64,000 nt of DNA from Faecalicatena faecalis (GTDB lineage: Bacteria; Bacillota; Clostridia; Lachnospirales; Lachnospiraceae). The DNA lies in the NCBI RefSeq assembly GCF_012524165.2, contig NZ_JABACJ020000019.1, forward strand, positions 38,539 to 102,538, in the 5' to 3' direction. Positions 60,265-64,000 of the stretch are shown one piece after another. The notes beneath the pieces are model-generated. The model had not been told where the DNA came from. It worked only from the letters and a program-made list of their open reading frames with translations, and did no database searches. The first letter of the stretch is position 1, and every line of letters starts with the position of its first letter. The position numbers and the translations under genes are program-made.

Positions 60265-60335
60265 TAGATTTTATAGAAAAAAGCTGTTATAGTTTTAGGT
60301 AAATAAAATAGTACGATGAAAGGTGGAACAAAATA

Positions 60336-60926
60336 ATGGAGAGTACAATCACAAGAGAACAGGCACTTGAGTTGCTGAAGAAGTATAATAAGGAGGCGTT
60401 CCACATCCAGCATGCGTTGACCGTGGAGGGGGTAATGCGTTGGTATGCGAATGAGCTGGGCTATGGGGCTGAGGCGGATTACTGGGCAGTGACGGGTCTG
60501 CTTCATGATATTGATTTTGAACTGTACCCGGAGGAGCACTGCCAGAAGGCACCGGAACTTTTACGCGAGGCCGGTGTGGGGGAGGATATGATCCGTTCTA
60601 TCTGCTCACATGGTTATGGAATCTGCAGTGATGTAAAGCCGGAGCATGAGATGGAAAAAGTTCTGTTTGCGGCCGATGAGCTGACAGGGCTGATCGGAGC
60701 AGCCGCTCTGATGCGTCCGTCTAAGAGTGTGATGGATATGGAAGTATCCAGTGTGAAGAAAAAGTTCAAGGATAAGAGATTTGCAGCAGGATGTTCCAGA
60801 GATGTGATTCGTGAGGGCGCGGAGAATCTCGGCTGGGAATTAAATGACCTGTTTGAAAAAACAATTATGGCAATGCGTTCCTGTGAAGAAAGTATCAGTA
60901 AAGCAATGGAAGAATATACCGCTTAA
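60336..60926 (+). CDS. HD-domain hydrolase
   Basis: A 196-residue metal-dependent phosphohydrolase-like protein. The HD signature is visible as His in FHIQHALTVEGVM, HD in TGLLHDIDFELYP, a further His in SICSHGYGI, and Asp in LFAADELTGLIGA, giving a complete H-HD-H-D set. The C-terminal part is helical. It resembles HDIG-type proteins acting on nucleotides or other phosphoesters. It is monocistronic, with ribosome binding site AAAGGTGG and a 20-bp stem downstream. Confidence 0.88.
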   Translation: MESTITREQALELLKKYNKEAFHIQHALTVEGVMRWYANELGYGAEADYWAVTGLLHDIDFELYPEEHCQKAPELLREAGVGEDMIRSICSHGYGICSDVKPEHEMEKVLFAADELTGLIGAAALMRPSKSVMDMEVSSVKKKFKDKRFAAGCSRDVIREGAENLGWELNDLFEKTIMAMRSCEESISKAMEEYTA

Positions 60927-61088
60927 ACCGCGTATTTACGCCATTGCAACCAGTGGTTGACAAATTGCAAAGCCGTGTGTTCTTGTCATTTTTAAGCCTA
61001 TGGGTTAGGGTGTGATTAATGATTCTGATATGTGAAATCATCGATCACACCCTAATATATTTATTCATTAGAAGAGCAGGAGGCAGAT
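60927..61088. other. intergenic region after the HD gene
   Basis: It holds a 20-bp stem (TTAGGGTGTGATTAATGATT at 61005-61024 with 61036-61055, two mismatches, 11-nt loop) followed by TATATTTATTC. It may act as terminator, or as operator for the XRE gene. Confidence 0.6.
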
Positions 61089-61226
61089 ATGAGGTTTGAC
61101 GAGAAGTTAATGACATTAAGAAAAAAACAGGGGATGTCTCAGGAACAGCTTGCAGAGCATCTGGGGGTGACCAGACAGTCGGTCAGCAAATGGGAGTCAG
61201 GAGTTTCCCAAACAAAAGGATATTAA
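61089..61226 (+). pseudogene. truncated XRE-family regulator at the element boundary
   Basis: The first 40 residues are a canonical XRE helix-turn-helix (LMTLRKKQGMSQEQLAEHLG then VTRQSVSKWESGVS). The normal continuation would be a PEL-type helix, but the frame instead reads QTKGY and stops. Downstream base composition becomes AT-richer and mobile-element genes begin, so insertion probably cut this gene near 61208. The ribosome binding site AGGAGGC is intact, so a 45-residue stub may still be made. Confidence 0.7.
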
Positions 61227-61267
61227 GAAATAACCTGTGTTTGCCTGCTTGCAAACAAAAGAATATT
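61209..61267. repeat. near-identical 16-bp direct repeats at the boundary
   Basis: CAAACAAAAGGATATT (61209-61224) and CAAACAAAAGAATATT (61252-61267) lie 43 bp apart with one mismatch, right where the XRE gene is truncated. They could be attachment or target-site remnants. Confidence 0.5.
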
Positions 61268-61279
61268 GCTACTAAGCTA

Positions 61280-61316
61280 AGAGATACTGCATAGGTGTGT
61301 TGGTATCTCTTTTTTT
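61280..61316 (+). terminator. rho-independent terminator
   Basis: AGAGATAC (61280-61287) pairs with GTATCTCT (61303-61310), followed by TTTTTT. Confidence 0.85.
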
Positions 61317-61465
61317 ATGCTGCGAAACAGCACACTATTTCATTTCTGCTTGTTCGTTATCAACGTCTTAGCTCATAGCTTGTCAAGAACCTGTTGCAAC
61401 GCAATGCGTCAGCACTCTTTACAAGCTGTGTGATAAGGCGTATCTTCTTGATGGCAGAAATTACC

Positions 61466-61499
61466 AAGCATTTTACTTTTACAGTAAGGTGCTTTTTTG
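61466..61499 (+). terminator. rho-independent terminator or attenuator before the recombinase
   Basis: AAGCATTTTACT (61466-61477) pairs with AGTAAGGTGCTT (61483-61494, two G.U pairs), followed by TTTTGTTT; it ends about 45 bp before the recombinase start. Confidence 0.7.
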
Positions 61500-61544
61500 T
61501 TTATGATATTTATCTATATCCATAGGAAGGAGGATTAATAAAAA

Positions 61545-62153
61545 ATGGCACAGGTTTATGGATATGTACGGGTTTCCAGCATAGACCAAAATGAGGAACG
61601 ACAGATTGTCGAACTATCAAAAAGAAATGTACTTTCAAAAAATATCTACATAGACAAGCAGTCTGGAAAAAGTTTTGAACGTCCGCAATATAAAAAGCTT
61701 GTAAGAAAGCTAAAACAAGGCGATTTGCTTTATATTTTAAGCATTGACCGACTAGGCAGGAACTATCTTGAAATACAGGAGCAATGGAGAATACTGACGA
61801 AAGAAAAAGGGATTGATATATGCGTTATAGATATGCCCTTGTTAGATACAAGGAATGGAAAAGATTTAATGGGAACATTCATTGCCGACCTCGTATTACA
61901 GATACTATCGTTCGTGGCACAGAATGAGCGTGAAAACATCAGAAAAAGACAGGCACAGGGCATTGCGGTGGCAAAGGCAAAAGGAATAAAATTCGGCAGA
62001 CCAGAAATCGCGCTTCCAGAGAACTTTGGGGAGCTTGTCCATGAATGGGAAAAGAAAAGGCTTCCTCTATCGGAAGTCTTGGAAGTATGCAAAATGAGTG
62101 AAGCCACATTTTACAGGAAATTAAGGGAATATCGCTTATTAAAACAAAAATAA
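61545..62153 (+). CDS. small serine recombinase (resolvase/invertase type)
   Basis: A 202-residue recombinase. The catalytic N-terminal domain starts YGYVRVSSIDQNEERQ with nucleophile Ser11, then LLYILSIDRLGRNYLEI (conserved Arg pair) and FVAQNERENIRKRQAQGI leading into the long E-helix. The C-terminal helix-turn-helix (about 160-200) has PLSEVLEVCKMSEATFYRKL. The size fits the Hin/Pin/resolvase class, not large serine integrases. The ribosome binding site is GGAAGGAGG. The downstream intergenic region contains two inverted, palindrome-based sites, so DNA inversion is the likely reaction; resolution of a mobile element is the alternative. Confidence 0.92.
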   Translation: MAQVYGYVRVSSIDQNEERQIVELSKRNVLSKNIYIDKQSGKSFERPQYKKLVRKLKQGDLLYILSIDRLGRNYLEIQEQWRILTKEKGIDICVIDMPLLDTRNGKDLMGTFIADLVLQILSFVAQNERENIRKRQAQGIAVAKAKGIKFGRPEIALPENFGELVHEWEKKRLPLSEVLEVCKMSEATFYRKLREYRLLKQK

Positions 62154-62169
62154 TTTGTGCTGAACTCTT

Positions 62170-62330
62170 AAAAGGTACACTTTTTAACAGTCTATTGTAT
62201 CACTTCCATTATAAGCGATAATGCCTATTTTTTCAATACTCGTGGTATTTTTAGCCGTTTTTCTAACCATAATCTCTTGCTAAGGTTGATGGTATTCCCT
62301 GACTCATGATTATCAAAAAGTGTACTTTTT
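62170..62330. promoter_or_regulatory. candidate invertible promoter segment (inverton)
   Basis: Two related sites flank about 143 bp. Left: AAAAGGTACACTTTTT (62170-62185), centre AC at 62177-62178. Right: AAAAAGTGTACTTTTT (62315-62330), centre GT at 62322-62323, extended to 13-bp arms (62309-62336). The central dinucleotides are reverse complements, so the sites are inverted relative to each other, as serine invertases require. One near-consensus promoter lies between them, pointing left. Confidence 0.65.
62208..62236 (-). promoter_or_regulatory. promoter inside the invertible segment, pointing away from the surface gene
   Basis: On the minus strand TTGAAA (62236-62231), a 17-bp spacer and TATAAT (62213-62208). 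Inversion between the flanking sites would place the -10 near 62287-62292, directed at the vWA gene. Confidence 0.75.
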
Positions 62331-62408
62331 GATAATGATATAAAAGCAGGAAGGGAGGAATAGAATTTTTTAATCGTCTGTTGTAAATTTAAGAAAGGAG
62401 AAAGAACA

Positions 62409-64000
62409 ATGAATCTAAAGAGGTTCACAAGTTTTGCACTTGCATTTATCTTGTGTTTCGCATTAGCACCTGTTAACGCTGACGCTCTTGCCAGTGAAAA
62501 CGATGCAGTGAAAAATGGTTATTATGACAGTTCTGGTCAATGGGTTGAAGGTAAATTACAGCAGACGCTACCAGAAGGAATTCATTCTGTTAATAAAACT
62601 GCCACGCCTGTTGCTGACAACACTTATGAGGTTACCTTGGAAGTTGTTACTAAACAAAAGGTTGAATCATTCACCAAAAAGTCTGCAACTGTTCTTGTGC
62701 TTGATACATCAAAGAGTATGAACGATGATTCACGCCTAAAAACTTTAAAAAATTCGGCTGCTGAATTTATCACGACATACGCAGGAAAGAAAGAAAACAC
62801 GGGACGTTATTTAGCCGTTGTCCAATTTTCTACTGGAACTAAGGTAGTTCTAAATTGGACAGATGTTTCTACGGAACAAGGAAAGAAAAGTGCTATTGAT
62901 TCGATTCAAGCATTAAGGGCAAATGAAGGAACTAATTTGCAAGCTGGATTAAAACAGGCATCTTCTTTATTTAAGCAGTCTACGGTTCAGGAAATTCAAA
63001 AGGAGAATAGAAACACAGTTGTATTAACCGATGGAGCACCAACCTATTATCTTGAAAAATGCTCTGGTGGAATATTTACATGGACACATACGCATGTTGT
63101 AATTGATGGTGTCATCTATGATGAAAAAGGTTCTGGAAGCAGTGGAAGTCAAAATATTATTGATTTGACAACTAAAGATGCTAAAGTTCTTAAGGATGAA
63201 TCAAAGGTTTATACCGTGTGTTATGGAGCACAGAATCAAACCACCTATAAAGGCGGTCCGTTGGTTTCTGATTTTCTGGCAGATAATATCGCACAAAGTC
63301 CAGATACAGCATTTATCGCTGGAAAAACTGAAGATTTAATGAAAGTCTTCGAAGCTATTTCTGAAAGTGTTGTCAGTGGGATTACTGGTGAAAATCTAAC
63401 TGTTACTGACGGTTCTGCTCCATTTGTTACAGTGAGCAACTTGCCAACAACAATTCAGCAAGATGAGAATGGCTTTACATGGAAGTTGACGAATGCAACT
63501 ACAACAACGGAAGGTAACCAAACTTATTATACTTATCAGCTAAAGTATACTGTCAAATTAGATGCAGATAATGCTGAATTTAAGGAAGAAAACTGGTATC
63601 CGCTTAATGGCAAGACCGAAATCAATATGCCAAGTGGAGAAAAAGTTAAATTCCCGATTCCTGCAGCACAGGGAACAAAGACACGTTATACCGTCACTTA
63701 TACTGATGGGGTCGACAATGAAGAAGTATTCAAAGACAAAGTGTTTGAGAACATCGTAACAGGTTCTAAAACACCGGATTTCGGAGAAATACCGGTAAGA
63801 GATGGATATACTTTTAAAGGATGGTCACCTCAAATTGAAGATACAGTAACAAAAACAGTCGTCTATAATGCAACTTGGGATATGAACCTGATTGACTTAA
63901 ACATAGCACCAACCATCACGGCAACGGATAAAGTACTGACTGTCGGTGATACCTTTGACCCAAAAGCAGATGTAACAGCAAGCGATAAGGAAGACGGCGA
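62409..64000 (+). CDS. von Willebrand factor A surface protein with InlB-type B repeat (partial)
   Basis: The frame opens with ATG at 62409 behind AAGAAAGGAG and runs off the right edge after 530 residues. A signal peptide is clear (MNLKRFTSFALAFILCFALA, cleavage near NADALA). A vWA domain follows from about residue 90, with the MIDAS motif D-T-S-K-S (VLVLDTSKSMNDDS), the Thr in NEGTNLQAG and the Asp in VVLTDGAPT. About residues 415-480 form an InlB B repeat (YTVTYTDGVDNEEVF through GYTFKGWS and YNATW). A bacterial Ig-like region starts at IAPTITATDKVLTVGDTFDP. The end, where an LPxTG anchor would be expected, is outside the window. It is probably an adhesin or pilus-tip-like protein, with expression likely set by the upstream invertible promoter. 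Base composition is AT-richer than in the rest of the window. Confidence 0.88.
   Translation, partial: MNLKRFTSFALAFILCFALAPVNADALASENDAVKNGYYDSSGQWVEGKLQQTLPEGIHSVNKTATPVADNTYEVTLEVVTKQKVESFTKKSATVLVLDTSKSMNDDSRLKTLKNSAAEFITTYAGKKENTGRYLAVVQFSTGTKVVLNWTDVSTEQGKKSAIDSIQALRANEGTNLQAGLKQASSLFKQSTVQEIQKENRNTVVLTDGAPTYYLEKCSGGIFTWTHTHVVIDGVIYDEKGSGSSGSQNIIDLTTKDAKVLKDESKVYTVCYGAQNQTTYKGGPLVSDFLADNIAQSPDTAFIAGKTEDLMKVFEAISESVVSGITGENLTVTDGSAPFVTVSNLPTTIQQDENGFTWKLTNATTTTEGNQTYYTYQLKYTVKLDADNAEFKEENWYPLNGKTEINMPSGEKVKFPIPAAQGTKTRYTVTYTDGVDNEEVFKDKVFENIVTGSKTPDFGEIPVRDGYTFKGWSPQIEDTVTKTVVYNATWDMNLIDLNIAPTITATDKVLTVGDTFDPKADVTASDKEDG

Larger units (their letters stand above)
61227..61544. other. AT-rich leader of the acquired segment
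   Basis: 318 bp without an ORF. Two terminators lie in it (61280 and 61466), plus a TGCTG/CAGCA hairpin near 61319. It resembles non-coding DNA found in mobile elements; no attachment site was proven. Confidence 0.5.

Noticed and set aside
61545..62153. phage integrase
   Set aside because: At 202 residues with a C-terminal HTH it is a resolvase/invertase; large serine integrases are over 400 residues and no phage genes are present.
1..64000. tRNA, rRNA or known riboswitches
   Set aside because: No cloverleaf, rRNA or riboswitch consensus was recognised by eye; a covariance-model scan would be needed to exclude small RNAs.

Overview
The window looks like the chromosome of a gut-type Firmicute of the Lachnospiraceae (Clostridium cluster XIVa). 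It has mid-40s GC, AGGAGG-type ribosome binding sites, rho-independent terminators, Gram-positive lipoproteins, many AraC/YesN regulators, and a GH31 enzyme that I recall as close to the Ruminococcus (Blautia) obeum alpha-glucosidase. The species is not determined. No rRNA, tRNA or CRISPR array was seen.

Layout. 1-3.2 kb: the end of a GH39-like xylosidase, then a zinc-ribbon flavodoxin-fold reductase paired with a GPH-family transporter. 3.4-18 kb: sugar sensing and import. A solute-binding lipoprotein sits with a hybrid histidine kinase; a YesM-type kinase, a second binding lipoprotein and a YesN-type regulator form another sensor unit; an AraR-like GntR/LacI regulator precedes a complete YtfQ-YtfR-YtfT-YjfF-type ABC importer.

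18.1-31.9 kb is the most unusual part. It is one tightly packed gene array, ended by a strong terminator, encoding a small unknown protein, an FHA-like membrane protein, a SEDS (FtsW/RodA) polymerase, a class B penicillin-binding protein, a P-loop GTPase-like protein with a GAP1-like partner, an Hsp70 ATPase fused to a transglutaminase-like domain, an antisense Sel1-repeat gene, a second SEDS-like membrane protein, a ClpX-like AAA+ ATPase and an unknown protein. It reads as a peptidoglycan-synthesis pair wired to NTPase switches and chaperone/unfoldase modules. I know no established name for it.

32-58.4 kb: carbohydrate metabolism and regulators. It holds a PadR pair, glgB with a TetR, an SDR and a two-component pair whose kinase begins with pentapeptide repeats, an epimerase, GH31, three AraC regulators, two GH78 rhamnosidases, two GH43 enzymes, a second GPH transporter and a TetR/MFS efflux pair. 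A dispersed GGGTCTGACCC palindrome occurs four times between 41 and 51 kb. 58.4-60.9 kb: a SatD-DUF3307 pair behind three evenly spaced operator-like sites, then an HD-domain protein.

61.2-64 kb looks acquired. A truncated XRE regulator marks the likely boundary. It is followed by a resolvase/invertase-type serine recombinase, a short segment flanked by inverted recombination-like sites with a near-consensus promoter pointing away from the next gene, and a von Willebrand factor A surface protein that runs off the window. This looks like a phase-variable promoter switch, presently in the OFF orientation.
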